Origin: Chryseobacterium taichungense
GTDB taxonomy: Bacteria > Bacteroidota > Bacteroidia > Flavobacteriales > Weeksellaceae
Direction: 5' to 3'
Assembly: GCF_900109935.1 (NCBI RefSeq)
Contig: NZ_FOBV01000003.1
Span: 186,001 to 250,000, forward strand
Length of the DNA stretch: 64,000 nt
Position numbers and translations under genes: made by a program. Below the pieces are notes generated by a model, which worked only from the letters and a program-made list of their open reading frames with translations, searched no databases and was not told the DNA's origin. Positions 1 through 8,963 of this stretch are shown here, piece after piece; within the stretch, counting starts at the first letter, position 1, and each line of letters starts with the position of its first letter.

Positions 1-1260
1 ACTTTTTGTACTTAATCCTTCTGTGGTGGGAGTATCGGTTAGTGTTGTTTCTCCCAGAATCGTTGGAGGAAAAGCAGGGTTGAAACTATAACTTGGATAA
101 CTGTCGTAATAATTGACAGACAACAAAACATAATTATACTGAGGATACGCTGAATTCGTTGTATAGTATACGTCCATCCCGGTATTGTTAAAACTTGCTG
201 TAGTTCTGACTTCATTATTGGAGCCTAATCCCTCCACAGCAACTACCTGCTGGGCTCTACCCGGCGGGCTGTCTAGAATACCGGTATATATAGGCCTTGA
301 AAACTGATCGTATTTCGTGAAGAGCCATTTACCCTGAGCTTCCAGTACCGCATCACGGGTAAGAACCAACCGGTCTTGCTTATCATAAACCATATACTCC
401 CAGCCTTTACCAGGAAGCTTCTTTTCTACCAAACGGTTTCTGCCGTCATATTTATACTGATAGCAAAGATCCGAAAGAATCGTATTGGGATCATCCGCCA
501 GCGATGCTTTTGGAGGAATGACAAAAGCAAGCTGATTATATTCATTGTACACATAATACGTGTCGGCTTTTTCCGTCGCACTGAGCATCTTTCTTACCAA
601 GAGTACCTTTCCCTGAGCATTTTTAAACTCAATCGTCTGGTTGCCGTCTTCATCCGTTACGGTGTTTTTATACAATTGAGCATCACCATAAACGGTACTT
701 TGGGTGATGGTGCTTTTCGTGGCTCCGTTTTCCCAAGAGGTTACCGTGACATATTTTTTTACAGCATCCATTGTAGTATTGGCATTATACCCGAATTGTA
801 CTGGTTTATCGTTCCAGGCCTGGCCTACCTGTTTCTGCTGCAGAATCCTGTCCAGCGGAGAGTTTTCCATGATTTTTTCCGAAAAAGGTTTCTCATTCAT
901 ATATACTCCTGTTGGATCTCCTATCGGGAAGTTACCTGAAGTTTGTGTATATATTCCACCGTTATTGGTCGATTGTTGAGGAACAGGAAGGTAATCGCTT
1001 ACCTGTCTTCCGAAACCGTCATATAAGATCGGCTTTACCACGTCTTTACCCTGCGGAGAAGCTTTTACATTTACAATCTGTTTGGGTCTGCCTAATCCAT
1101 CAAAGTACTGGACAGTCTGAATTTGTTTGGCAGTAGTACTAGATGTTGTAACAGGTTCCAAATACGTTCTGCTCTGGATATAGTTTTCTGTAGAACTTAT
1201 TTGTCCATAAGACAAACCTGACAACAGTAAAGCGCCTATAGGAATTAATATTTTTCTCAT
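1..1260 (-). CDS. DUF6443 / Rhs-repeat secreted protein (partial, C-terminus beyond window)
   Basis: The N-terminal 420 residues of a large Rhs-like protein read from an ATG at 1260 to the window edge with no stop. A signal peptide (MRKILIPIGALLLSGLSYGQ) is followed by an N-terminal region typical of DUF6443, including the motif YFDGLGRPKQ (about residues 52-61), and then YD-type repeats such as YDGFGRQ, YDGRNRLVEK and YDKQDRLV. In Bacteroidota such proteins carry Rhs repeats and a variable C-terminal tip, often a toxin or enzyme; that part is not visible. It starts 5 bp after the stop of the upstream 1175-residue gene, so it is probably the third gene of one operon. Family assignment is strong; the function of the tip is unknown. 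Confidence 0.85.
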   Translation of the reverse strand, partial: MRKILIPIGALLLSGLSYGQISSTENYIQSRTYLEPVTTSSTTAKQIQTVQYFDGLGRPKQIVNVKASPQGKDVVKPILYDGFGRQVSDYLPVPQQSTNNGGIYTQTSGNFPIGDPTGVYMNEKPFSEKIMENSPLDRILQQKQVGQAWNDKPVQFGYNANTTMDAVKKYVTVTSWENGATKSTITQSTVYGDAQLYKNTVTDEDGNQTIEFKNAQGKVLLVRKMLSATEKADTYYVYNEYNQLAFVIPPKASLADDPNTILSDLCYQYKYDGRNRLVEKKLPGKGWEYMVYDKQDRLVLTRDAVLEAQGKWLFTKYDQFSRPIYTGILDSPPGRAQQVVAVEGLGSNNEVRTTASFNNTGMDVYYTTNSAYPQYNYVLLSVNYYDSYPSYSFNPAFPPTILGETTLTDTPTTEGLSTKS

Positions 1261-1265
1261 CGGTA

Positions 1266-4200
1266 TTAGTTTTTGTAATTGTAGTTGAATTCTTTTAACA
1301 GTTTACCACTCTGGCTGCCTTCTCTTATTTCTTTTAGCCTGTTGGCAGCGTCATAAAGATAGATTTCTCTTACTCCTGATGGAGGGGTAATGCTTCTCAC
1401 CCCTATTAAAGGATCATAAGTATACGTCGTAATCTGATAGCCTGCCATATTGCTGTCTTTTCTAAAGTTATCTAGTGCGGTAAGAAGAGCTGACTCATCA
1501 TTATTCGGAACTGCAGAAGCGTCCGTATCTGATGCAGAGACAATTGCAGCTACAAAACTGCTTACCTGAGCGTATGTAGCACCAACAATTTTAGCTATGG
1601 GCTGTGTGTTATTATATCCCCAGATAATAGCGGTCGGAACCCCATCCTTAGAACTATATTGCTGTAAGTTTCCCTTGATATCATACTGATCATAACTAAA
1701 GTTTACCATAAATGAGGGTGGATAAATATTGTTATTGATATCATTAACATTATAGTCTAACAACGAATAAGGAAGAGGAAGACCAGCAGTTTTTTGAGCG
1801 GCTTCAGCATTAGACTCAGGATATTTAATCTCACTAAGAGAAAGAGTCTTTGTTATATTATCAGCTGTTCTTTCTACTCTTGTCACCAACGGAATTCCGA
1901 ACATTTTCTTAGATTCCAGATAAGCGTTCCCCACAATATCTGCATATTCATATTCTGTTTTTATTTTTTCATTAGAAGCCTGATTAGTGTGCAGCCATAT
2001 TGAGCCTTTTGAATTATATGTAAATGTCTCTACACTTTGCAATATATTGTTATTAAAATATTGTTTGTGAATGATTGTATCGATCTTATGAGATTCAGAC
2101 ATCATAGGCGTAATATAATAATGATACTTAGAAATTCCATCATACTCCCCTGATGAGGCTAATACCGGATCTTTCCCGGTACCTCCCAGAAGAAATTTCT
2201 TTTCCGGTCTTACACTGTAAAACTGATTAAATGGAATTAAATTTTTATAGATATAGGTATCTGCTTGAAGAAGATTATTATTGGAATCTTTAGTTAATTT
2301 TTCTCTGATAAGACCATTCGTTTGATTTTTGATAACGGGAAAGAAATTAGCAGTTGCATTTTCATGATTGTTATAGTAGTATTCCGTGCTTCCTTTCGAC
2401 TGAAGAGGATTATCAACACTAAATTTCTTCTCAATTACTTTTCCATACCCCACAGCATCAAATTCATTTGAAGTGACTTGGTCACTTATATACCAGAAAT
2501 TATTATAACTCGCATTACCTGAACAATAAGTTGACGGAGTACAGTCAAAACAATAATAATCTTTCTCCATTAGAGGACTTATTTTGTTATGCAATATTCC
2601 TTCATCATATTCATAATTTTTCCATTCAGCAAGAGTGCCTTGTAATGAATAATTTTTAACTGATTTTATACGGGGACCGTGGCCAAAACATGTAAAACCA
2701 CTTCCAACAGCAGGAGAATCAATATAAGTCACAGTCGAAAATACACCTGCGGAATGATACATATCTGCCGGGACGTACATATTGGGATTAAGATTAAGTT
2801 TTACCATATACCTGGTAGTTGGATCAGGATCAACAGAATCAATTGTATAAATCTCTTCCCATTCGTATGAATATGTCTGATTGAATGTAGATGCGTTAGT
2901 AAGACTGGCAAGATCCCACTGTTTTAGAACCTGTGTATTCGTTGTTCCGTTAGCATTCGTTTTTAGTTTCATAAATTGAATAGAAGCTCCTGCATTAACT
3001 AACTGGTAAAAATCATATCGTTTTGATTGAGGACCATACGGACCTCCGTCAAACCCACCTGAAAACCTATTTAAAAAACGTATAGTCTTTGGTCCAGCGG
3101 TTACTTTAATTGTTAAAGTATCTTTGTGTGGTGAGCTATATCCTCCTATTCCCGTATTGTTCAAAAGATATGTTTTTGTAAGATCTATCACCTGATCATG
3201 ACTTGGAATAAACTGATTTTTAAAAGAATTAATTTCGTAATCAAATTCAGTATACCCTTTTGTCGGATACTTTATTTTTTTCAGCATATAGGCGTCAACA
3301 AAAGTTTTATTAGAATACCTATTATTAAATTCATAATCAATAGGTAATCCGGTACTGGATTGGATATAAAATCTTAAATCCGGCAATAGTATATTACTAC
3401 TATGCCCATTGTAGAACCCCCAGAAATCTTTTGCAAAAGACACTTTGGGAGGAAGAGTATTCGTAAGATTATATTCAAAATCATAATTCTCACCAATATT
3501 TATTTTATTTTCAGAACTATCGTAAGTTGATATTGACACTTTGTCAAGCTTTAATCTTTTTCCCAAAGCATCTTTTAAAGTTGGATTCAAAAGATTAGAT
3601 GGAAAAACAACACTTGGAAAATCGTCAATGTATGGAAAATAGGAATAATTAAAATCAACTGTTTTTAACTTTTTATTCGTTCTTGCATTCATTATATCAA
3701 TAGACTGCAATCTTTTTACATTATTAGTAGATAAAATATTGATATCATCTCTTCCTTCAAGGTTGAACTGAGCTATTACATCATCTGTCCTGATCTTCTT
3801 CAACATTTTCACATCGCTAGCATTCATTATGGCAAAAGGATTTTGATATTGTTTATTAATCTTTCCGTCGCAGAATGTATAACCTAAATTGTAGCCATAC
3901 TTATCAACATTTTTACTTTGGCTAAATGTATAAAATGAATAATTGGCATTCTCATAGTCAAAAAAGATCTTTTGTTTAGTAGGCAGTTCTATCTGCGTAA
4001 TTTTATAGCTTCGGCTGGAAAAATCTGATGTTAGAGGATTGCCATAATAACTTGTAAATATTTCACGCTCTCCAAAGGTATATTTAATTCCTTTATCATC
4101 CGTTGCTACGATACTTCCCTCGGAAACATCAAACTGAATATCTTCGCTTTTGTCGATAAGAACAACCTGTCGGGTCTGAAGGTTTATGAAAAAGCTGCCG

Positions 4201-4793
4201 GTATGTCCAAAAAAATTAAACCTAAAAGTATCTACCTCACCATATTTTCTATAAACAAGATCATTTACAACCACATCAGCATCCGAATTAATGGGTGGGG
4301 ATGGTGGAAAGCATAGTGGTATTCCAGAAGTAGGCATACACCAGTCGTAATCTGCATAACCTCTTTGCTTAACTACTTTAAAACGACCTGTACCCCCAGG
4401 ATATGTGGCCAATCTATCATAAAAAGCGGCATACTCATTCGGACTTACATAACTTACATCCAATTGGTCTGCTTTACCTCTAACATTTTGATAAATCACG
4501 CCTTCGGGCATTAAATTCCAGCCCAAGCCTACCCAAGTTGCCTGATCATCCAGCTTGATTCCAGATGCTTGATAGTCTAAAGAAATAGGTATAGAAAAAC
4601 CATTTACATTTAATGAATATAATGGCACTGTGGTACCTGCTACACCTGTATAAAGACTTACAGGAATATCTCCAAATCGCTTAAACATAGCAACTTCAGG
4701 CGACGTGGGAGTATTAATTTTATTCTCTGCTAGTGTTTGTGCAAAATAAAAATTCGAAAATAATACAATAAGTATCAAATAGGTTGTTCTCAT
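1266..4793 (-). CDS. Large secreted protein with Rhs/YD-like C-terminus, partner of the DUF6443 protein
   Basis: This is a 1175-residue protein with a signal peptide (MRTTYLILIVLFSNFYFAQ). The bulk is beta-rich and aromatic-rich with no catalytic motif I recognise. The last 50 residues contain YD-repeat-like segments (YTYDPLIGVRSITPPSG, LYDAANRLKEI), so it looks like the front part of an Rhs shell encoded separately from the next protein. Its ATG overlaps the stop codon of the upstream gene by one base (TAATG at 4791-4795), which implies translational coupling, and the DUF6443 gene follows after 5 bp. I infer that the two Rhs-like proteins work together at the cell surface. Comparable pairs are common in Chryseobacterium, but I know of no characterised role. 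Confidence 0.75.
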   Translation of the reverse strand: MRTTYLILIVLFSNFYFAQTLAENKINTPTSPEVAMFKRFGDIPVSLYTGVAGTTVPLYSLNVNGFSIPISLDYQASGIKLDDQATWVGLGWNLMPEGVIYQNVRGKADQLDVSYVSPNEYAAFYDRLATYPGGTGRFKVVKQRGYADYDWCMPTSGIPLCFPPSPPINSDADVVVNDLVYRKYGEVDTFRFNFFGHTGSFFINLQTRQVVLIDKSEDIQFDVSEGSIVATDDKGIKYTFGEREIFTSYYGNPLTSDFSSRSYKITQIELPTKQKIFFDYENANYSFYTFSQSKNVDKYGYNLGYTFCDGKINKQYQNPFAIMNASDVKMLKKIRTDDVIAQFNLEGRDDINILSTNNVKRLQSIDIMNARTNKKLKTVDFNYSYFPYIDDFPSVVFPSNLLNPTLKDALGKRLKLDKVSISTYDSSENKINIGENYDFEYNLTNTLPPKVSFAKDFWGFYNGHSSNILLPDLRFYIQSSTGLPIDYEFNNRYSNKTFVDAYMLKKIKYPTKGYTEFDYEINSFKNQFIPSHDQVIDLTKTYLLNNTGIGGYSSPHKDTLTIKVTAGPKTIRFLNRFSGGFDGGPYGPQSKRYDFYQLVNAGASIQFMKLKTNANGTTNTQVLKQWDLASLTNASTFNQTYSYEWEEIYTIDSVDPDPTTRYMVKLNLNPNMYVPADMYHSAGVFSTVTYIDSPAVGSGFTCFGHGPRIKSVKNYSLQGTLAEWKNYEYDEGILHNKISPLMEKDYYCFDCTPSTYCSGNASYNNFWYISDQVTSNEFDAVGYGKVIEKKFSVDNPLQSKGSTEYYYNNHENATANFFPVIKNQTNGLIREKLTKDSNNNLLQADTYIYKNLIPFNQFYSVRPEKKFLLGGTGKDPVLASSGEYDGISKYHYYITPMMSESHKIDTIIHKQYFNNNILQSVETFTYNSKGSIWLHTNQASNEKIKTEYEYADIVGNAYLESKKMFGIPLVTRVERTADNITKTLSLSEIKYPESNAEAAQKTAGLPLPYSLLDYNVNDINNNIYPPSFMVNFSYDQYDIKGNLQQYSSKDGVPTAIIWGYNNTQPIAKIVGATYAQVSSFVAAIVSASDTDASAVPNNDESALLTALDNFRKDSNMAGYQITTYTYDPLIGVRSITPPSGVREIYLYDAANRLKEIREGSQSGKLLKEFNYNYKN

Positions 4794-6379
4794 TATTTCT
4801 TTATAATTTTTGCGTTGGCTGTTTTATAATCATTAGTTTTTATCGTTATAAGATACGCTCCCTGTACTAAGGCCTGCGTATTAATCTTGGTCACTTTATT
4901 CTTGGTTTTCAATATTTGCAGTTGCCTTCCTCCCATATCGTACAACACAATATCAGCCTCCTTAAAATCAAAACCAATTTCAACATAAGCATAATCTGAT
5001 ACTGGATTCGGATAGATTTTAATATCCTGTTTCTCGATCAGCTGATCAATCTGCTTATCTCCCAGTTTTACAATTTTCCAGTTCTCCTTTCCCAGCTCTT
5101 CGGCACTTGTTCCTGCCAGTACAATTGATCCATCCCTGTTTAATTTAATATCTGAAAGTCTCTCTTCTTTTTTCTTTGACTCTCCTTTCACATATTTTCT
5201 CCACTGTTCATTTCCATTGTAATCCAAATAAAGCATCCAGAACGTTTCGTCATCATTCTCGATTTTTCCCTCTGCCTGAGTATAACCTCCTAATAAGATT
5301 CCTTTTGAAGATTTTTCATCCCAGGAATGTAAAACACTCATTCCCATTAACACATCTCTATTTTTAAAATTGTAAGATTTCTGCCAGATTTCCTCTCCTC
5401 TTTCATTAAGAGAAATCAGCCATAAATCGGTTCCTTCTTCAATGCCAACCGTTTTATTACCCGACCTTTCTGATCTCGATTCACCCCCGATTAAGTATCC
5501 TGTAGAAGTCAACGCTAATGTTCTTAAATGATCATCACCTTTTCCGCCGAAATTCTTCTCCCACTCCACTTTTCCGTCTTTGGAAAGCTTGATGATCCAG
5601 TAATCACCTTCACCATAGTTGCCGCTGGATTTTGGCTGATGGCTGATGGCTTTACTTCCGACTTCCGGCATTCCGCTTCCAGCCACAGCACTGCTTCTGG
5701 AATAGACTCCTAGTAATGCTCCGCCGTCTTTCGTAGGGATCATTTTCTCAACTTCATCCAGGCCTTTTCCACCAAGAATTAGTTGAAAAGTTTCTTTTCC
5801 ATTTTTGTCAAGCTTAATAAGAAGAACATCTTTCGAACCATAACCTTTTTCAGAATTTTGAATATTGCCTGCCACAAAGAATCCTAAGTCGGTGGTTTGG
5901 ATAACCGATCTAACCTCTTCATCAGATGTACCTCCAATGGTTTTCTGCCACAATTCATCCCCAAATTCATTGATCCTGATCAGCCATATATCTGAACCTC
6001 CTTTGGAATCTTCTTTCTTATCAACACCTTTTCCCGAATAGGTAGTACCGGAAATTAAGAATCCCCCCTCCTGCGTACTTACTGTAGCGGATAGAAAATC
6101 ATGATTCTGACCAGAAAAATATTTTTCCCAGACTTTCTCTCCCTGCTGGTTGAGTTTGATTAAATGGAAATCATAACCATTGTTTTGTTTGCTTTCAGCA
6201 GTTAATTTATTCGACTGAATAGAACTTCCTGAAATCAGGTACTGTCCATCGATGGTTGTGATAATCTGGCTTAAAAAATCCTGCGTTGAGGATTTAATAT
6301 CTTTCTGCCAAACTACTTCTTGAGCTGAAATACCCAAGAATGAGCATAAGAACAATGCTCCTGAGTAGATTTTATTCAT
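4793..6379 (-). CDS. Secreted propeller-like protein with T9SS type A sorting domain
   Basis: This 528-residue protein has a signal peptide ending in LGISAQ. At least five repeats of a pattern like DGGxLxxG...DxWxIKLxxxGxxxWxKxxGG span about residues 30-430, as expected for a beta-propeller of the T9SS-cargo type. The C-terminal 75 residues form a Por sorting domain (IYPNPVSDYAYVEI, then YDMGGRQL and ending in a KIIKK tail), so it should be exported and anchored by type IX secretion. It is the first gene of the Rhs-like operon and overlaps the next start by one base. A -7 motif lies 44 bp upstream of its ATG. The role is unknown; a surface adhesin or scaffold is an inference. Confidence 0.8.
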   Translation of the reverse strand: MNKIYSGALFLCSFLGISAQEVVWQKDIKSSTQDFLSQIITTIDGQYLISGSSIQSNKLTAESKQNNGYDFHLIKLNQQGEKVWEKYFSGQNHDFLSATVSTQEGGFLISGTTYSGKGVDKKEDSKGGSDIWLIRINEFGDELWQKTIGGTSDEEVRSVIQTTDLGFFVAGNIQNSEKGYGSKDVLLIKLDKNGKETFQLILGGKGLDEVEKMIPTKDGGALLGVYSRSSAVAGSGMPEVGSKAISHQPKSSGNYGEGDYWIIKLSKDGKVEWEKNFGGKGDDHLRTLALTSTGYLIGGESRSERSGNKTVGIEEGTDLWLISLNERGEEIWQKSYNFKNRDVLMGMSVLHSWDEKSSKGILLGGYTQAEGKIENDDETFWMLYLDYNGNEQWRKYVKGESKKKEERLSDIKLNRDGSIVLAGTSAEELGKENWKIVKLGDKQIDQLIEKQDIKIYPNPVSDYAYVEIGFDFKEADIVLYDMGGRQLQILKTKNKVTKINTQALVQGAYLITIKTNDYKTANAKIIKK

Positions 6380-6422
6380 GATATATATATTTTGAGTTAT
6401 TGATTATTAATTTAAATCGCTA

Positions 6423-6430
6423 CAAAAGTA
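6423..6430 (-). promoter_or_regulatory. Bacteroidota -7 promoter element of the Rhs-like operon
   Basis: On the minus strand this reads TACTTTTG, an exact match to the TAnnTTTG -7 consensus, 44 bp upstream of the start of the first operon gene. At the expected -33 position (about 6450-6452) the bases are TTT rather than TTG, so the match is good at -7 and weak at -33. Confidence 0.5.
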
Positions 6431-6625
6431 TTATTTTTATTTCTCCTTTAAAAGAATTACACCGTCAATTTTATATGAATTTTATAATATTGCATCATTA
6501 AGAGACAATACTAAAATAAAACATACCAAAAGTTTACGTATTTATTTTTTAGTTTCAGAAATAATGAACTAAATTATATTCGTTCCTTTTCGTGCTACAA
6601 AATCTTCTGAATATATTTTAAATGT

Positions 6626-7174
6626 TTATTTATAAATCTCTAGCATTACTTTTTCAAGCAATAATCTATTAATTATAGAAAAAAGCAACGAATATGCTGG
6701 ACTATTATATATATATTCTTTTCCAGCAAATCCCTGAACTTTATCTTTCGTTTTAAATGCAATAGCATTTTGAAGATTACAATCCGGTTTAGTTACATTG
6801 CTTTGAAATACTGATATTTGATAAAGTAACTTCCTTAAAATTCCTGCAGTCTCTTGCAAAACTAGTTTGCCAAGAACATTAGAAACACAAATATTTTCAA
6901 ATTTCTTCTCTCTGTAACCTAATGGATAAGGTTGAATTTTTTTTAAATTCTTCTTTAAATATTATATCCTTTTCTCTTTTGGATGTATTAAGCTTCATCT
7001 CAAAACTATTCGGTGTACTATTCTTTGAAGGATTTTCCATCACAAATGAATAATATGAATTATTTTCAAATAACATATTGTGAATTTTTCTTCATCCTTT
7101 TTGCATGTAACAAGTACAGAAATTAAGAGAAGACTAATAACTAAAATCATCAATACTTTTATTGAGCTGCTCAT
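6626..7174 (-). pseudogene. Frameshifted small lipoprotein gene
   Basis: From an ATG at 7174 the minus strand encodes a lipoprotein signal with lipobox LVTC followed by KKDEEK. The frame then breaks near 7080 and resumes as MLFENNSYYSFVMENPSK. It breaks again in an eight-A run near 6940 and resumes as YPLGYREKKFENICVSNVLG, reading open to a stop at 6626. Joined, these give a lipoprotein of about 180 residues. Both breaks lie at or beside A-runs, so either real decay or a sequencing error is possible. I do not recognise the family. It lies between the Rhs-like operon and other broken genes, which suggests a former lipoprotein accessory or immunity gene, but that is only inference. Confidence 0.5.
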
Positions 7175-7355
7175 TAGCAATATTTTTATTTATGGATTGA
7201 TAATATTGCTGCAAAATTTGTCTATGTATTGGTTTCTTGTTGTATGATTATTTTTTTCCTGATAATGATTGTAAATTCTAACTGTTTGAAATTTGACATT
7301 TTGTGACGTTTAGATAATTTATAAGTCGTAGCTACTACTTTGATTAAGCTTGCTA

Positions 7356-7745
7356 TCATAAGAAATCTTTTGCTTCAGGCAAAACATGTACAAAATCTTC
7401 ATGATCAAATGTTTCTATTTGAGTTGCAAGTCTGTTAAGAGTATATTGTTTGTTATGCTTACAGTGAAGTTAGTTCTTCCATTTTTACTTTCAACAGTTG
7501 TTTACTGATGCATTTTGAGTCAAAGACTGCTTGGAAACATTATTATCAAATGTCAAATCCATTTTTTTTATTATGAAACTTTCCATTTTATTATACTTAA
7601 CTCGGCAATTACTTGTCCTTTTTGAGCGAACTTAGCTATTAATGACTGCCCTTCTTTAGATTTTACAAAGTTTTCAAAAGCATTTATTTGCTGCTAATTG
7701 CTTTTTTGTAAGTCTCAGTAGGATCCACATATTTCCAAAGGCTTT
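7356..7745 (-). pseudogene. Degraded domain resembling an Rhs C-terminal tip
   Basis: Several short frames on the minus strand read in order like one protein: KSLWKYVDPTETYKKAISS, then INAFENFVKSKEGQSLIAKF and AQKGQVIA, then MDLTFDNNVSKQSLTQNASV, then SKNGRTNFTVSI, then LNRLATQIETF and DHEDFVHVLPEAKDFL before a stop. At least four frame changes separate them. The order of a helical F..F.KSKEGQ....FAQKGQ segment, a beta-rich middle and an HExxxH-like HEDFVH motif resembles the variable tips I know from Bacteroidota Rhs proteins. The family call is from memory and uncertain; that this is decayed coding sequence is better supported. Confidence 0.4.
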
Positions 7746-7769
7746 TCTATTGTTTATAATGTGGTGTTT

Positions 7770-7949
7770 TTAAGCTTCTCTTACAAACTGTAATTCACCT
7801 GCAATTTTACCTGATCGCTTACCATTACTCCTCCATCTTCTAGTGCAGTGTGCCAGGTAAGTCCGAACTTTGACATTTGAAATCATCATATGTCTTACTT
7901 TGAAGGATAATTCATTGTGTGTCGGGTCCAGGTTCCATTTTGTTGCCAT
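7770..7949 (-). pseudogene. YceI-family gene collapsed by internal deletion
   Basis: The minus strand begins at an ATG (7949) with a typical YceI N-terminus, ATKWNLDPTHNELSFKVRHM. After about 27 residues it jumps straight to what looks like the YceI C-terminus: FGLTWHTALEDGGVMVSDQV in one frame and KIAGELQFVREA in the next. About 110-120 central residues of the usual 170-190 are missing and at least one further frameshift is present. YceI proteins are lipocalin-like isoprenoid-binding proteins. A divergent Crp/Fnr gene lies next to it, an arrangement in which the regulator often controls the YceI gene. It cannot make a functional YceI. Confidence 0.65.
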
Positions 7950-8134
7950 TGTAATTATATTTTTAAATGTTATTGATACTGCAAATTTATAGGGAACACC
8001 TATCGGAATTGTTGACATTTGATAATAAAGGACTAATTCAATTATTTGTTTACTATTGAATTTTGAAAAGCATTTTTAAAGGCCAAATAATTTTCATTAA
8101 ATTCGTAAACCAAGAAATTAGCTTAGCATTTCAC

Positions 8135-8725
8135 ATGAATATCAATCAAGACAGTTTTTTAATTCTTTTCAATTATATCGAAGCACATAGCTCTTCGCTA
8201 TTAACTTCTGAAGACAAAGAATTCATACGAGAGTTGTTTGTTTACAAAAAAATTGGCAGAAAACAATTTTTTCTAAAGCAGGGAGAAATTTGTAAATACT
8301 GTGGCTTTATCATTAATGGATCGATGAAACAATATGCTGTTGATGACTTAGGCAAAGAAAATGTCATCAATCTTTATCTGGAAAACTGGTGGGTAGCAGA
8401 CCGCGAAAGTCTGTTGGGTTCAAAACCAACTATTTATAATATTGAAGCTTGTGAGGATACCGAAATATTGATGATTTCACAAGAAGGCATCAAAGAAATA
8501 ACAAAAGTTCCGGCTCTAAATGAATTGACAAAACGATTAGACATGAATCACGGTATAGCGATGCAAAACCGCATCAATAATGCAATAAGTCTTCCTGCAG
8601 CTGAACGTTACAATAATCTTTTTAAGACTCATCCTGCTTTTTTACAGCGATTTCCACAGCATCTCATTGCATCCTATCTGGGAATTACAAAGGAAACTTT
8701 GAGCCGTTTCCGGAAACACAAATAG
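8135..8725 (+). CDS. Crp/Fnr family transcriptional regulator
   Basis: This is a 196-residue regulator counted from the internal ATG at 8135; the frame is open further upstream, but the family norm in Bacteroidota is about 190 residues. The N-terminal part is a cyclic-nucleotide-binding-like fold (GEICKYCGFIINGSMKQYAV, then NLYLENWWVADRES). The C-terminal helix-turn-helix is short and of the reduced Bacteroidota type (LPAAERYNNLF, then HLIASYLGITKETLSRFRK). The effector is unknown. It diverges from the collapsed YceI gene, so its old target may be lost. Confidence 0.85.
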   Translation: MNINQDSFLILFNYIEAHSSSLLTSEDKEFIRELFVYKKIGRKQFFLKQGEICKYCGFIINGSMKQYAVDDLGKENVINLYLENWWVADRESLLGSKPTIYNIEACEDTEILMISQEGIKEITKVPALNELTKRLDMNHGIAMQNRINNAISLPAAERYNNLFKTHPAFLQRFPQHLIASYLGITKETLSRFRKHK

Positions 8726-8838
8726 ATCAGGATAAAATTCCTAAATATTATTTTTTCCAAATAGAATGTCATAACACACTACATTTATTTGAAAGCAAAA
8801 TTTAATGCCATAAATTAGCAAGATAATCAAAAGTAGAT

Positions 8839-8960
8839 ATGGATTCATTTCAGCCGCTTATCGATCACATCAGTAAAAAGATATCAACTACGGAAAATGA
8901 AACGATGGAAAGGCGTTTCTTCGCGAGTCAGGAGCAATACTTTCTCCGATCAATCTTTCT
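8839..8960 (+). pseudogene. 5' fragment of a Crp/Fnr-type regulator gene
   Basis: A plus-strand frame starts with MDSFQPLIDHISKKIS, which matches the usual first helix of Bacteroidota Crp/Fnr proteins, and loses the family pattern after about 25 residues. It then runs into the 3' end of the serine hydrolase gene on the other strand. No nucleotide-binding or helix-turn-helix part follows. I read it as a truncated gene; a chance small ORF is the alternative. Confidence 0.4.
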
Positions 8961-8963
8961 TTA

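Noticed and set aside
376..939. 187-codon plus-strand ORF in the DUF6443 gene
   Set aside because: Antisense to the Rhs-like protein, which has a signal peptide and YD repeats; the ORF has no recognisable motif.
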